From: Listeria booriae
GTDB taxonomy: Bacteria > Bacillota > Bacilli > Lactobacillales > Listeriaceae
Direction of reading: 5' to 3'
DNA: 64,000 nt
NCBI RefSeq assembly: GCF_000766865.1
Contig: NZ_JNFA01000019.1
Span: 310,001-374,000 of the forward strand
Program-made: the position numbers and the translations under genes
The notes under the pieces: model-generated
Database searches by the model: none
What the model saw: the letters and a program-made list of their open reading frames with translations, nothing else
What the model was told of the DNA's origin: nothing
Shown: piece by piece, positions 35,600 through 43,778 of the stretch
Position numbering within the stretch: position 1 is the stretch's first letter
Layout of the letters: each line of letters begins with the position of its first letter

Positions 35600-36115
35600 T
35601 TACTTTTCTTGAATTGGCGCTAGGACTAAGAACATTGAGCGTCCGTCCATTTTTGGTCTTTGCTCAATTGTACAAAGGTCTTCGCACTCTTTCGCAAAAC
35701 GGTCAAGCACCTTCTGACCGATTTCTTTATGGGTAATCGCACGTCCTTTAAAGCGGATAGAGCATTTTACTTTATCGCCTTTCTCAAGGAACTTGCGCGC
35801 ATTACGTAGTTTCGTATCGAAATCGTGTTCGTCAATCGTTGGACTTAAACGAACTTCTTTCATTACGATGATTTTTTGATTTTTGCGAGCTTCTTTGTCT
35901 TTCTTCTGTTGCTCGAAGCGGAATTTACCATAGTCCATAATACGGGCTACTGGCGGTTTCGCAGTCGGGGCAACTAGAACAACGTCTAAATTGGCTTTCT
36001 CCGCAATTTCAAGCGCTTCTGCTTTGGTTTTAACACCAAGCTGTTCGCCGTCTTGATCAATCAATCTAAGTTCACGTGCACGAATCCCATCATTTACTAA
36101 CATGTCTTTGCTAAT
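35600..36115 (-). CDS. infC: Translation initiation factor IF-3 (ATT start)
   Basis: A 171-aa IF-3, binding the 30S subunit to ensure start codon selection. It starts with the rare codon ATT at 36115 ([20 protein letters not shown]), placed correctly after GGAGGTGG; the open frame upstream is not coding. Non-AUG starts in infC allow autoregulation, since IF-3 itself discriminates against them. Conserved blocks [14 protein letters not shown] and [19 protein letters not shown] are present. Confidence 0.96.
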   Translation of the reverse strand: MSKDMLVNDGIRARELRLIDQDGEQLGVKTKAEALEIAEKANLDVVLVAPTAKPPVARIMDYGKFRFEQQKKDKEARKNQKIIVMKEVRLSPTIDEHDFDTKLRNARKFLEKGDKVKCSIRFKGRAITHKEIGQKVLDRFAKECEDLCTIEQRPKMDGRSMFLVLAPIQEK

Positions 36116-36149
36116 GGTGAGCCACCTCCATAATTTATTACTCATAACA

Positions 36150-36304
36150 AGTGCGAGCGCATGAAAAAAGCGCCGGTTTCGTTACAAACCCGCACATCAG
36201 AAAATTCACATAAGTGAACCATAATTCCAATTCTTTGCCTGCAAAAATAGATTTCACGAGGCGAGAAGCGGGATGCTCCTTCTTTCTTGTCATTTCATTA
36301 ACCA
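36150..36304 (-). promoter_or_regulatory. L20-type leader of infC-rpmI-rplT
   Basis: A leader of about 190 nt with several hairpins and a terminator-like structure (GCGGGTTT/GAAACCGG region then six T, 36163-36194) directly before the infC ribosome binding site. This matches the Firmicute L20 leader, where excess L20 promotes premature termination. The assignment rests on position and terminator, not a computed fold. Confidence 0.7.
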
Positions 36305-36310
36305 GAAGTT

Positions 36311-36340
36311 ATTGTACCATGGCTAGACTGTAGATGTCAA
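36311..36340 (-). promoter_or_regulatory. Promoter of the infC operon
   Basis: Consensus TTGACA (36340-36335) and TACAAT (36316-36311) with 18-bp spacing on the minus strand. Confidence 0.8.
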
Positions 36341-36393
36341 ATCACCTACTCATTTGACCACGAGATTTATCATACCAGAGTTTTCAAACCTTT

Positions 36394-36666
36394 TCAAGAC
36401 TTTTCATGAAAAAATGTTTCGTCGAAAAGAATTTTGAATGGGCTGTGGATGGTTTGTTGCATGATGGCCGTCATGATTTGTTCTTTCTCTAGTTGAGAGA
36501 TTGGCGTGATTTCCGTGTTTTTGTGCCATGATTGGATGGCGTCTGGGTTCGCGATGAAGCCGCCTTTGGTGAGGTTGCCGGTTAAGTGAAAATACTGGCC
36601 GTGTGCATTCTCAACAACAATCGAGTCCTCACGACCAGTAAGAATTAGTTTCGCGTCATCTGTCAT
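36394..36666 (-). CDS. Imm74-like small protein
   Basis: A 90-aa protein whose ATG overlaps the stop of the VOC gene (ATGA), so it is translationally coupled. The stretch GGFIANPDAIQSWHKNTEITPISQLEKEQI resembles Imm74-family immunity proteins (a short beta-rich start, then a W residue and DEE/KE helix), from memory. No toxin is visible. It may simply be a small housekeeping member of that fold. Family assignment is tentative. Confidence 0.6.
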   Translation of the reverse strand: MTDDAKLILTGREDSIVVENAHGQYFHLTGNLTKGGFIANPDAIQSWHKNTEITPISQLEKEQIMTAIMQQTIHSPFKILFDETFFHEKS

Positions 36667-37061
36667 TTCTCCCAATTAAGTTCCCAACTAAAGTCAAACT
36701 TATCTATTACTTTGGCATGTACGGCGCCCCAAAACGCTTCTTGTAGCTCCATTTCAATCGAACCTTCTTCTGCCAACGCTTTGTAGACTTTCGTAATTTC
36801 TGCTTCAGAATCGAACTCTAAGCCTAGAATCACGCTATTTCCTTCTGCTACCGGTGTTTGGAAAATATCATTGAGGTACAGCGTAATCTGTTCGTTCACA
36901 ACGATTTCGGCATGCAAAACCTTGTTCGGATATTCCTCAAAACCTGGAATACCATCCGACATCTGGAAATTCTTGATTTCCCCTCCAAAAATAGCGTGAT
37001 AATAGTCCACCGCTTCCTTACAATGATCGGTTGTTAAATACGGAATTAATTGCTTCATCAT
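36663..37061 (-). CDS. VOC family protein, PhnB-like
   Basis: A 132-aa protein of the PhnB/3-dmu-9_3-mt subgroup of the VOC fold: LIPYLTTDHCKEAVDYYHAIFGGEI at the start, VLHAEIVVNEQITLYLND in the middle, FSWELNWE at the end. The metal site is usually incomplete in this subgroup, and its substrate is unknown. The start at 37061 follows AAAGGAAG. A good promoter (37092-37120) precedes it. Confidence 0.8.
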   Translation of the reverse strand: MMKQLIPYLTTDHCKEAVDYYHAIFGGEIKNFQMSDGIPGFEEYPNKVLHAEIVVNEQITLYLNDIFQTPVAEGNSVILGLEFDSEAEITKVYKALAEEGSIEMELQEAFWGAVHAKVIDKFDFSWELNWEK

Positions 37062-37091
37062 AAAACTTCCTTTCATTTACTTGATATTGCT

Positions 37092-37120
37092 AGAATACGC
37101 GATTCTCTGCTAATTTGCAA
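37092..37120 (-). promoter_or_regulatory. Promoter of the VOC/Imm74-like operon
   Basis: TTGCAA (37120-37115), 17-bp spacer, TATTCT (37097-37092) on the minus strand. Confidence 0.6.
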
Positions 37121-37121
37121 G

Positions 37122-37164
37122 AAAAGCCTAGAACAACATGAATAGCTTGTTCTAGGCTTTATTT
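37122..37164. terminator. Terminator of the nucleotidyltransferase operon
   Basis: AAGCCTAGAACAA pairs with TTGTTCTAGGCTT, with A/T tracts on both sides. It ends the 37678/37163 operon ahead of the next promoter. Confidence 0.85.
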
Positions 37165-37681
37165 AAATACCATGTATTTGTAAATAGTCATCGAAATTAT
37201 GAAAATTGTAATCTTTGTTGTTCGGGTTTAAAACATAGTCCTTGTAGTCATCAATCATGTTTACTAACTCTGGAATATTGCTATGTTTCAGAATCCCTGT
37301 TTCTTTCAAATCTTCCTCGTCTTTTTGCCTTGTGCTGAATAGTTTCGAAAGCGCAAAGTATTCGATTGTTGGTATGTGTACGTTTAAGTTCGAAAAACGC
37401 AAGGTTTCAGCGAACTTTATCTCCTCGGGCGGCGGAATTTCAATTACGGTCACCTCGTCAATATAGAATTTCGCCAATACTTTTCGAAACGAGCTGTCAT
37501 TCACAACTTCCTTAACCATAAAATCGATATCGATTGTTTCTCTAAATTCATCTTTTAAAAGATATTTTCCTAATAAGCCGCCAATCAAAATAACATCTGC
37601 ATAAACATTGTTTTCAGCCATTTCTGCATTTAGTTCTTCTAAAATGATAGTTAAAAAGTCAACATCTTGGTCTAAAATCAA
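37163..37681 (-). CDS. Minimal nucleotidyltransferase (DUF6036/AbiEii-like)
   Basis: A 172-aa protein with the nucleotidyltransferase core: LIGGLLGKYLLKDEFRETID then DIDFMV, the GG...DxD pattern of polymerase-beta-like transferases such as AbiEii and MenT toxins and DUF6036. The C-terminal half is helical. Its ATG overlaps the stop of the 88-aa gene by ATGA, so both are made together. A nucleotidyltransferase coupled to a small basic partner resembles toxin-antitoxin or abortive infection modules; the target cannot be predicted. Confidence 0.7.
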   Translation of the reverse strand: MILDQDVDFLTIILEELNAEMAENNVYADVILIGGLLGKYLLKDEFRETIDIDFMVKEVVNDSSFRKVLAKFYIDEVTVIEIPPPEEIKFAETLRFSNLNVHIPTIEYFALSKLFSTRQKDEEDLKETGILKHSNIPELVNMIDDYKDYVLNPNNKDYNFHNFDDYLQIHGI

Positions 37682-37944
37682 GTAGCTAGTTTCTCTTTCG
37701 CTAATTTATATAAGCGGTCGCTTTGAACGGTCATGTTTAAATGGTTGATGTATTTGTTTAGCCAGTCTTTCTCGCGGTCTTGTTTCTTCATTGTCAATAA
37801 TTTGGATGGATGCAGTAGTAAATTACGCAAAACTTGTACTTGCTCGCGATAACGAACCGTATTCTTGGTCGCGCCGTTTTTTAAATATTGCACTTGTTTA
37901 TACTGAATAACAAGCTTTCTGTATGGGTATACGAACACGTTCAT
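37678..37944 (-). CDS. Small basic protein paired with the nucleotidyltransferase
   Basis: An 88-aa, Lys/Arg-rich protein (GATKNTVRYREQVQVL, MKKQDREKDWLNKYINHL), with no recognised family. AAGGA is placed 9 nt before ATG 37944 and a good promoter (37978-38006) lies upstream. The overlapping stop with the nucleotidyltransferase and the small size fit an antitoxin or accessory subunit. A DNA-binding role is possible given the charge, but no clear helix-turn-helix was seen. Confidence 0.65.
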   Translation of the reverse strand: MNVFVYPYRKLVIQYKQVQYLKNGATKNTVRYREQVQVLRNLLLHPSKLLTMKKQDREKDWLNKYINHLNMTVQSDRLYKLAKEKLAT

Positions 37945-37977
37945 TACTGATCATCCTTTCCTCATTTGATTACACAT

Positions 37978-38006
37978 ATTATAACATGGAAGCTTGGAGT
38001 GAGCAA
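37978..38006 (-). promoter_or_regulatory. Promoter of the 88-aa/nucleotidyltransferase operon
   Basis: TTGCTC (38006-38001), 17-bp spacer, consensus TATAAT (37983-37978) on the minus strand. Confidence 0.7.
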
Positions 38007-38020
38007 TATAATGCCAAATG

Positions 38021-38053
38021 AAAAAGGTGGCTAGCACGAGGCCAACCACCTTC
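38021..38053 (-). terminator. Terminator of rplS
   Basis: AAGGTGG pairs with CCACCTT and is followed by TTTTT on the minus strand. Confidence 0.8.
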
Positions 38054-38071
38054 ATAAGGATTGCGTTATCC

Positions 38072-38416
38072 TTAACGAATTTCTTTAATACGAGCTGCTT
38101 TACCACGTAGTTCACGTAGGTAGTAAAGTTTAGCGCGACGTACTTTACCACGACGTAATACTTCTAATTTAGCGATACGTGGAGTGTGTACAGGGAATGT
38201 ACGCTCAACACCAACGCTGTAAGAAATTTTACGAACTGTGAAAGTTTCGCTGATTCCTGATCCGCGGCGTTTAATAACAACACCTTCAAAAAGCTGAATA
38301 CGTTCGCGAGTTCCCTCGACAACCTTCACGTGAAGGCGAACTGTATCTCCCGGACGGAAGCTAGGTACATCTGATTTTAACTGATCTTTAGTAATTTCAT
38401 TGATTAACAAATTCAT
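38072..38416 (-). CDS. rplS: 50S ribosomal protein L19
   Basis: A 114-aa ribosomal protein at the 30S-50S interface. [29 protein letters not shown] and the basic end [23 protein letters not shown] are typical. It is normally right after trmD; here two unrelated genes separate them and rplS has its own promoter. Confidence 0.98.
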   Translation of the reverse strand: MNLLINEITKDQLKSDVPSFRPGDTVRLHVKVVEGTRERIQLFEGVVIKRRGSGISETFTVRKISYSVGVERTFPVHTPRIAKLEVLRRGKVRRAKLYYLRELRGKAARIKEIR

Positions 38417-38477
38417 TACTCTTCATCTCCTTCCAACAGACATTCTTTCATTATGTAAATGAAGCGGAACATCGTTA

Positions 38478-38535
38478 TAAAACTGGTTTTGTCCAGTTAC
38501 TAATCTAATTTATCACATTTCGGATGGTGTGTAAA
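38478..38535 (-). promoter_or_regulatory. Promoter and leader hairpin of rplS
   Basis: TTTACA (38535-38530), 17-bp spacer, TAAATT (38512-38507). Just downstream the leader forms AACTGG-ACAAAA-CCAGTT followed by TTATAA, a possible autoregulatory (L19 leader-like) or attenuation hairpin. Confidence 0.5.
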
Positions 38536-38599
38536 GGGTTTTTTCTTGATGGCTAAAATATGATATGATAGGCTTGACGAACAGGCAGAAGAAGAAAGG

Positions 38600-39304
38600 A
38601 TGAAACAAATGACGCAAAACTTTCTTACGCAATTGACCACATTGCCCGCTTTATTTCCAGTCAACTATTATTTAGTGCAGGAAAAAGACGGCTTAACACT
38701 TATTGATACAGGCTTGTCGATGAGTCGCACCAATATATTACAAAACATCGCTGCCACAGGTTTACCCCTTCATTCGATTGTACTAACACATGCACACGGT
38801 GATCACATCGGTTCGCTAAAAGCTGTAAAAGACGCACATCCAGATGCTCAAGTTTGCATATCTGCGCGTGAATTAGAATTATTAAAAAATCCAGAACCTT
38901 ACGCATTTGAAGCGCAAAAACCAATCAAAGGCTCATACCCCGAAAAACTACCTGTCAACGTTGATAAAGTCCTACAAGAAGGGGACATGGTCGGCTCCTT
39001 ATCCGTTCTAGAAACACCAGGTCATACGCCAGGATCTATCTCACTTTTTGATAATCGTTCGAAAATGATGATTGTTGGAGACACATTACAGACTCGAGGC
39101 GGCTTAGCGGTTGCTGGCGATACGCGACCTCTTTTCCCATTCCCAACGATGGGGACATGGGATTTAGAAACTGGCATCGCATCAGCCCAGAAAATTCTGC
39201 AATACAAACCGAGCGCCTTGGCTCCAGGACATGGAAGAATCCTCCCCGATCCATTACCTTCCCTCGAAAAAGTCATCGAGCGTGCTAAAAGGAAAATACG
39301 ATAA
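38600..39304 (+). CDS. Metallo-beta-lactamase fold hydrolase
   Basis: A 234-aa protein with the zinc-binding motif THAHGDHIGS (about 71-80), a further His in ETPGHTPGSIS, an Asp in VGDTLQTRGG and the last His in ALAPGHGRILPDP. This is the glyoxalase II/YqjP-like MBL subgroup, with unknown substrate. The ATG at 38600 follows AAGAAAGG. It is convergent with the 39344-39685 gene through a bidirectional terminator. Confidence 0.88.
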   Translation: MKQMTQNFLTQLTTLPALFPVNYYLVQEKDGLTLIDTGLSMSRTNILQNIAATGLPLHSIVLTHAHGDHIGSLKAVKDAHPDAQVCISARELELLKNPEPYAFEAQKPIKGSYPEKLPVNVDKVLQEGDMVGSLSVLETPGHTPGSISLFDNRSKMMIVGDTLQTRGGLAVAGDTRPLFPFPTMGTWDLETGIASAQKILQYKPSALAPGHGRILPDPLPSLEKVIERAKRKIR

Positions 39305-39346
39305 AAAATGGAGAACCGCGAAATTGGACGGTTCTCCATTTTTTTA
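39305..39346. terminator. Bidirectional terminator
   Basis: AAATGGAGAACCG pairs with CGGTTCTCCATTT, flanked by A and T runs. Confidence 0.85.
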
Positions 39347-39685
39347 AAAACGAGTAATCTTAGTCATGACTACCGTGCCATAGCCTACTTGACTGAAAAG
39401 CAATTTGCCGTCTTCTTCTTTTATAAAATGTTCATCGAAGTGGCAGTTTAACACAGCATCTCCGCCAAGTTCATGTGCCTGTTCTTGCAATCCTCGAACT
39501 AAACCGGAGAAATCAGACGTTGCTTGCCAGCCTGCTTTTGGTTCCACTTGAATATAATTTCGGACGAAAACGACTTGCACAATATCATGATTGACCGCTG
39601 TTGGTCCGGTCGAGACTGTGATGGATGCTACGTCACGATTTAGTACATCGTCGCGGTTTTCTTCTTCATTTTTAAAGATACTCAT
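39344..39685 (-). CDS. YbjQ/heavy-metal-binding-domain-like protein
   Basis: A 113-aa protein. The second half (LVRGLQEQAHELGGDAVLNC, then a GYGTVVMTK end) resembles the YbjQ/UPF0145 pattern of a helix, an LGxNAV-like turn and a final beta strand. Function is unknown. It sits 2 nt after trmD and probably belongs to the same transcript. Confidence 0.55.
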   Translation of the reverse strand: MSIFKNEEENRDDVLNRDVASITVSTGPTAVNHDIVQVVFVRNYIQVEPKAGWQATSDFSGLVRGLQEQAHELGGDAVLNCHFDEHFIKEEDGKLLFSQVGYGTVVMTKITRF

Positions 39686-39687
39686 GT

Positions 39688-40428
39688 TTACTCCACTCCT
39701 CTTTTTATCTCATCTAACCATTTTTGTTGCTGGTCGGATAATGTGTAATTGTCGAGTAAGTCTGGTCGGCGTTCCCATGTTCGGCGTAGTGACTCGCGTT
39801 CGCGCCATTCTTCAATAAGCTTATGATTGCCGTTTAATAGCACTTCTGGCACGTCCATATCGCGAAATTGTGCGGGTCGTGTATAATGTGGATGCTCTAA
39901 CAGCCCTGTCGAAAAGGAATCTGTGACGGCTGAATCGGCATTTCCTAGCGCTCCTGGAAGCAAACGAATCACACTGTCCATCATCGCCATGGCCCCAATT
40001 TCACCGCCAGTTAAAATATAATCCCCAATCGAAACCTCATCTGTCACTAAAAATTCGCGAATGCGCTCATCGTAACCTTCATAATGTCCACAAATAAAAA
40101 TTAAATGTTCCTCTTGCGCAAATTCTTCCGCCATTTTCTGATCGAATCGTTTGCCAGCTGGGTCCATTAAAATCACGCGTGGCTTCGTATTTGGCGTGCG
40201 TTCCTGCAATGCTTCGACCGCCGAAAAAATCGGTTGGGCTTTTAGCAACATTCCTGCGCCACCTCCATAAGGGTAATCATCGACTGTTTGGTGCTTTCCT
40301 TCTGCATATTCCCGAAAGTCCGTAACAGAAACATCGACGAGTCCTTTTTCAATTGTTTTTTTGATGATGGAGTTGCCTGTCATGCCATCAAACATCGTCG
40401 GAAAAATCGACAGTACATCTATTTTCAT
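39688..40428 (-). CDS. trmD: tRNA (guanine-N1)-methyltransferase
   Basis: A 246-aa SPOUT methyltransferase making m1G37 in tRNAs, preventing +1 frameshifting. [29 protein letters not shown] and [17 protein letters not shown] (knot) are classical. It starts adjacent to the rimM stop. Confidence 0.98.
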   Translation of the reverse strand: MKIDVLSIFPTMFDGMTGNSIIKKTIEKGLVDVSVTDFREYAEGKHQTVDDYPYGGGAGMLLKAQPIFSAVEALQERTPNTKPRVILMDPAGKRFDQKMAEEFAQEEHLIFICGHYEGYDERIREFLVTDEVSIGDYILTGGEIGAMAMMDSVIRLLPGALGNADSAVTDSFSTGLLEHPHYTRPAQFRDMDVPEVLLNGNHKLIEEWRERESLRRTWERRPDLLDNYTLSDQQQKWLDEIKRGVE

Positions 40429-40947
40429 CTAGTCAAACAATCCTTCCATGACTGAAATCGTGATTTTCTTGTCGCCAATGTTAACGGATGTGACAACGTC
40501 TGCGATATAGGGCACTAGCTTGTCTTTCTCGCCCTTTTGTTGCACTACCCAGACATCGTTTGCACCTGGTGTCAAAATCTCGCTAATCGTTCCTAACAGC
40601 TCGCCTTCTTCAGTGTAGACTTCGCAACCAATAATTTCGTGGAAGTAAAATTCATTTTCTTCTAAATCGCCAAGTTGAGATTCCGGCACTTTCAGCATGC
40701 CCTCTTTCATCCGCTCGACATTGTTAATCCCCACAATACCTTCAAACGTCAACAAATCGAAATTCTTATGTTTGCGATGTGTTTTGATGACTAGTTTCTC
40801 CGGTTTCTTACTATTCTTTGCAAATAAAAACAATTCATTTCCAGGGACAAAGCGCTCATCTGCGAAATCGGTTTGCGAGATTACGCGTACTTCTCCCATT
40901 AATCCGTGTGTATTCACGATTTTTCCTACATTAAACATCTGCTCCAT
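40429..40947 (-). CDS. rimM: Ribosome maturation factor RimM
   Basis: A 172-aa 16S processing factor assisting 30S head assembly with S19. The N-terminal RimM domain starts [21 protein letters not shown], and a C-terminal PRC-barrel contains [22 protein letters not shown]. Gene order rpsP-khpA-ylqD-rimM-trmD is that of Bacillus. Confidence 0.97.
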   Translation of the reverse strand: MEQMFNVGKIVNTHGLMGEVRVISQTDFADERFVPGNELFLFAKNSKKPEKLVIKTHRKHKNFDLLTFEGIVGINNVERMKEGMLKVPESQLGDLEENEFYFHEIIGCEVYTEEGELLGTISEILTPGANDVWVVQQKGEKDKLVPYIADVVTSVNIGDKKITISVMEGLFD

Positions 40948-40957
40948 ACTTTCACCT

Positions 40958-41344
40958 CTAGCGTATTTCTATTACTACATCATCTTTCACAACAATCGTC
41001 TTCGCAAAAATACTATCGTTCCAAGTATCGCCTACCGCTACATCTAGAAGCGCTTCTAATTCTTGCTCCCTGATTTCACTTCCAAGCGGCAAAATTTCTA
41101 ATTGTTCGACTTGAAATTCAATCAGCTTCAGCTTTTCTTGGCGTACTTCGATTTCCCGGCTAAAGTAATCATTGACCGAATCTTGATTATACTTATGTTT
41201 ACGCTCCATCTTTTTTTGTTCAAAATGAAGTTGGTCGCTTTCTTTTTGCAATTGCTGACGTTGTTCTAAGTAAAAATGTAATAGTTTTTGTTTACTTTTT
41301 TCTGTTAATACTTGTTTGACAGTCACTTTTTGGATAATTTTCAT
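40958..41344 (-). CDS. ylqD: YlqD-like protein
   Basis: A 128-aa protein with a central coiled coil (about 15-85, rich in Lys, Gln and Glu) and a short C-terminal domain ([20 protein letters not shown]). Size and position between khpA and rimM match YlqD, whose function is unknown. Confidence 0.8.
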   Translation of the reverse strand: MKIIQKVTVKQVLTEKSKQKLLHFYLEQRQQLQKESDQLHFEQKKMERKHKYNQDSVNDYFSREIEVRQEKLKLIEFQVEQLEILPLGSEIREQELEALLDVAVGDTWNDSIFAKTIVVKDDVVIEIR

Positions 41345-41429
41345 GAAAAACGCTCCTTAATCGTGGCTTGTTTCTTCTATTGTAACAGGGTTTTTCGGGG
41401 AATACTATATATGTAGAGCGTGAAGAGAA

Positions 41430-41459
41430 AAACAAAACCACCCCACGATTGTGAGATGG
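41430..41459 (-). terminator. Terminator after khpA
   Basis: CCATCTCAC pairs with GTGGGGTGG (some G-U) around a 4-nt loop, followed by TTTTGTTTTT on the minus strand. Confidence 0.7.
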
Positions 41460-41696
41460 CTATTCAATGATTTCGAGACGAACTTTCTTTTCGTTCCGAT
41501 TGCCAGTTGCATAGACAAGTGTCCGAATCGATTTCGCAATCCGTCCTTGCTTGCCTATGACGCGGCCCATATCCTCTTTGTTTACAGATAACTTATAAAG
41601 AAGGCTTGTAGCGCTCTCTTCTACCGAGACAACAACGTCATCTTGGTGATCAACGAGAGGCTTTACGATGGTTAGAATTAAATCCTCCATAGCCAT
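41460..41696 (-). CDS. khpA: KH-domain RNA-binding protein KhpA
   Basis: A 78-aa single KH domain protein with the VIGKQGRIAKSIRTLV GxxG motif. KhpA works with KhpB (EloR/Jag) as an RNA chaperone affecting cell elongation in Firmicutes. It begins 8 nt after rpsP. Confidence 0.93.
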   Translation of the reverse strand: MAMEDLILTIVKPLVDHQDDVVVSVEESATSLLYKLSVNKEDMGRVIGKQGRIAKSIRTLVYATGNRNEKKVRLEIIE

Positions 41697-41704
41697 AACC
41701 TCTA

Positions 41705-41977
41705 TTATTTACCTAGTTTTGAATTGTGGAATTTTTCCATAATGCCTTCTTTTGACAACAAGTTACGAACTGTGTCAGAAGGTTTCGCACCATTATGCAA
41801 CCATTTTAAAACTGCTTCTTCGTCGATTTTCACTTCTGCTGGGTTCAATAGTGGATTGTATGTACCCACTGTTTCGATTGAACGGCCATCACGAGGAGAA
41901 CGAGAATCTGCAACTTGAATACGGTAAAAAGGTTTCTTATTAGAACCCATACGTTTTAAACGAATTTTAACTGCCAT
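41705..41977 (-). CDS. rpsP: 30S ribosomal protein S16
   Basis: A 90-aa ribosomal protein, [20 protein letters not shown] at the start. The open frame goes further upstream to 42121, but GGAGGTG before ATG 41977 fixes the start and gives the family length. Confidence 0.98.
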   Translation of the reverse strand: MAVKIRLKRMGSNKKPFYRIQVADSRSPRDGRSIETVGTYNPLLNPAEVKIDEEAVLKWLHNGAKPSDTVRNLLSKEGIMEKFHNSKLGK

Positions 41978-42054
41978 TATATATACACCTCCATAAAGTC
42001 TTACACAAGTATATATATTACCAGTAAAGGATTTGTTTGTAAAGTGTTTTTTCT

Positions 42055-43704
42055 TTACAGTTGCATTTTTTCTTTTGTTTTGTTCGTTACGCCCTCTGTT
42101 ATTCTGCTTAAATAACGGCAATACCCAGAAATATTGTGCTCCACATCGTCAATTCGGACGCGGAAAGAATGATGCCGAATGAAGAAACTATGCAAAATTC
42201 GCTTCGGATTTTTGTAGTACATCGCGAGTTCGGGATAAAATAAACCGTTGAGTTGGAAATCTGCGCGTTTTTCGATAGTCGTTTCTAATTTTTCGAGGTT
42301 GTAGTTTTTGAGTAAGTAGCCTTTGTTTGCAGCCTCGATGCGTTCGCACATATCGTGTGTGGCGACGGTTAGTTCGAGGAATGTTGGGAACGCTGTTTCG
42401 CGATGGTAAATAAAATCGAGACGTCCGAATGCGTTTTTCAAGCCAAATTCGAAGTAACGGTCTTCTGGTGCGTATTTTGTTATTTCATTTGTGCAATAGC
42501 TAAGCCAATGATCATGATTTTTCCAATAGGATTTCTCGATGAAGTAATCGAACGCTTTTTTTGCTGTATTTAGCCATGTTTCGTCTGGGTCAATGGCATA
42601 TAAACGCATAATCGCGAGTACGGCCTCCCCATCGTAATAAATAATTCGGAACGAATCTTTAACTGCGAGCGTTGGATATTCTAACACGTGAATAAATTGC
42701 CCATTTTCTTGTTGTTGATCGCAAATCGCACGCGCTAAATTTTGACAAAGCGGTAAATATGCCATGTCTTGTGTTACTTGCATATATTTTGAAAAAGCTA
42801 AAATTGCCGCAGCGTTCGCGCCCAGCTTGATTTCATTCGTATCGCGTTCAATCACATACGCCCGGTCGCCTTGTTCGCGAATTAAGTCAATCGCTAGGAA
42901 TCGTAATGCTCTTTTAGCTGCAGTGAGTATCGCTTCATCTCCAGAAACCTCATAAGACTCCATCATCGAATACGTGGAACTCGCGTGGCGCAAACTATTG
43001 TAATGCTTAATTTTCTTATCAAAACAAGCAAAATAGCCATAGACAAATTCGCCATCGACGCCTACCTGATCCGCCAAATAAGCGCCCGCCCGATGAATAA
43101 CCCCCTCGATTTCCGTTGGTGTTAGCTCCATTATTCTCCTGCCGTTATTCAAATTATCGCTACGTAACTCCAACACATCATTCCTATCAAAATAATACCC
43201 AAACGTATCAAAAGTGATGATTTCAGAATCCGCCTCAATTTGCAATTTGCCATGCACTTTATTCGCCTGAACTAAATAACGATTCAAGTTCTCCAAATTC
43301 AGCGCAATACCTTCATCTTTCTGTTGTATCATCGCATTACCATTCACTTCCTGCTCTAACAAAGCCGTGTAGAAGCCTTTATCAAACGAGATTCCTTTGC
43401 GATAATAATTCTTCCTTGTATGTAACGTTACTTCGTTCCACTCTGAAAAAAGCACCGTTTCAAATCCATACGCAACATCAATTTTAAACGTTCTATTTTC
43501 TGCTTCCTGTTGCAGTTTTTTATGAATTTGTTTAAAAATATAATCGAGCGATGCATTGCTAAAATTATGCACAGTCGCACGCTTCGTTTCAAAATCGAGC
43601 GAAAGAAAGACCTTCCATTCACCTTTCCAATTGAGCGTCTTTTCTTGTTTCCCCTTTACTTCTATTTGATTTTTTATCATCGAAACCGCTTCTAAGCTTA
43701 GCAT
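42055..43704 (-). CDS. Predicted (alpha/alpha)6-barrel protein linked to the Asp-Ala repeat surface protein
   Basis: A 549-aa cytosolic protein without signal peptide. The N-terminal about 190 residues are beta-rich. The C-terminal about 330 residues contain repeated helix pairs with Trp/Tyr/Gly-rich loops ([45 protein letters not shown]), reminiscent of six-hairpin glycosidases and epimerases. Start: ATG 43704 after AAAGGAGTGGGG. In L. monocytogenes a similar protein lies in the same place between rpsP and the LPXTG repeat gene (recalled as lmo1798). A sugar-related role, perhaps for the neighbouring surface protein, is inference only. Confidence 0.6.
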   Translation of the reverse strand: MLSLEAVSMIKNQIEVKGKQEKTLNWKGEWKVFLSLDFETKRATVHNFSNASLDYIFKQIHKKLQQEAENRTFKIDVAYGFETVLFSEWNEVTLHTRKNYYRKGISFDKGFYTALLEQEVNGNAMIQQKDEGIALNLENLNRYLVQANKVHGKLQIEADSEIITFDTFGYYFDRNDVLELRSDNLNNGRRIMELTPTEIEGVIHRAGAYLADQVGVDGEFVYGYFACFDKKIKHYNSLRHASSTYSMMESYEVSGDEAILTAAKRALRFLAIDLIREQGDRAYVIERDTNEIKLGANAAAILAFSKYMQVTQDMAYLPLCQNLARAICDQQQENGQFIHVLEYPTLAVKDSFRIIYYDGEAVLAIMRLYAIDPDETWLNTAKKAFDYFIEKSYWKNHDHWLSYCTNEITKYAPEDRYFEFGLKNAFGRLDFIYHRETAFPTFLELTVATHDMCERIEAANKGYLLKNYNLEKLETTIEKRADFQLNGLFYPELAMYYKNPKRILHSFFIRHHSFRVRIDDVEHNISGYCRYLSRITEGVTNKTKEKMQL

Positions 43705-43778
43705 TTGCCCCACTCCTTCTTTTAAAATAACGGCCTCCTTACCTCCAAAAGTAAAGAGGCCGATTTTCGATATTTCTA

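Noticed and set aside
37951-38151. 66-aa minus-strand frame overlapping the end of rplS
   Set aside because: It overlaps rplS and its terminator, and has no ribosome binding site.
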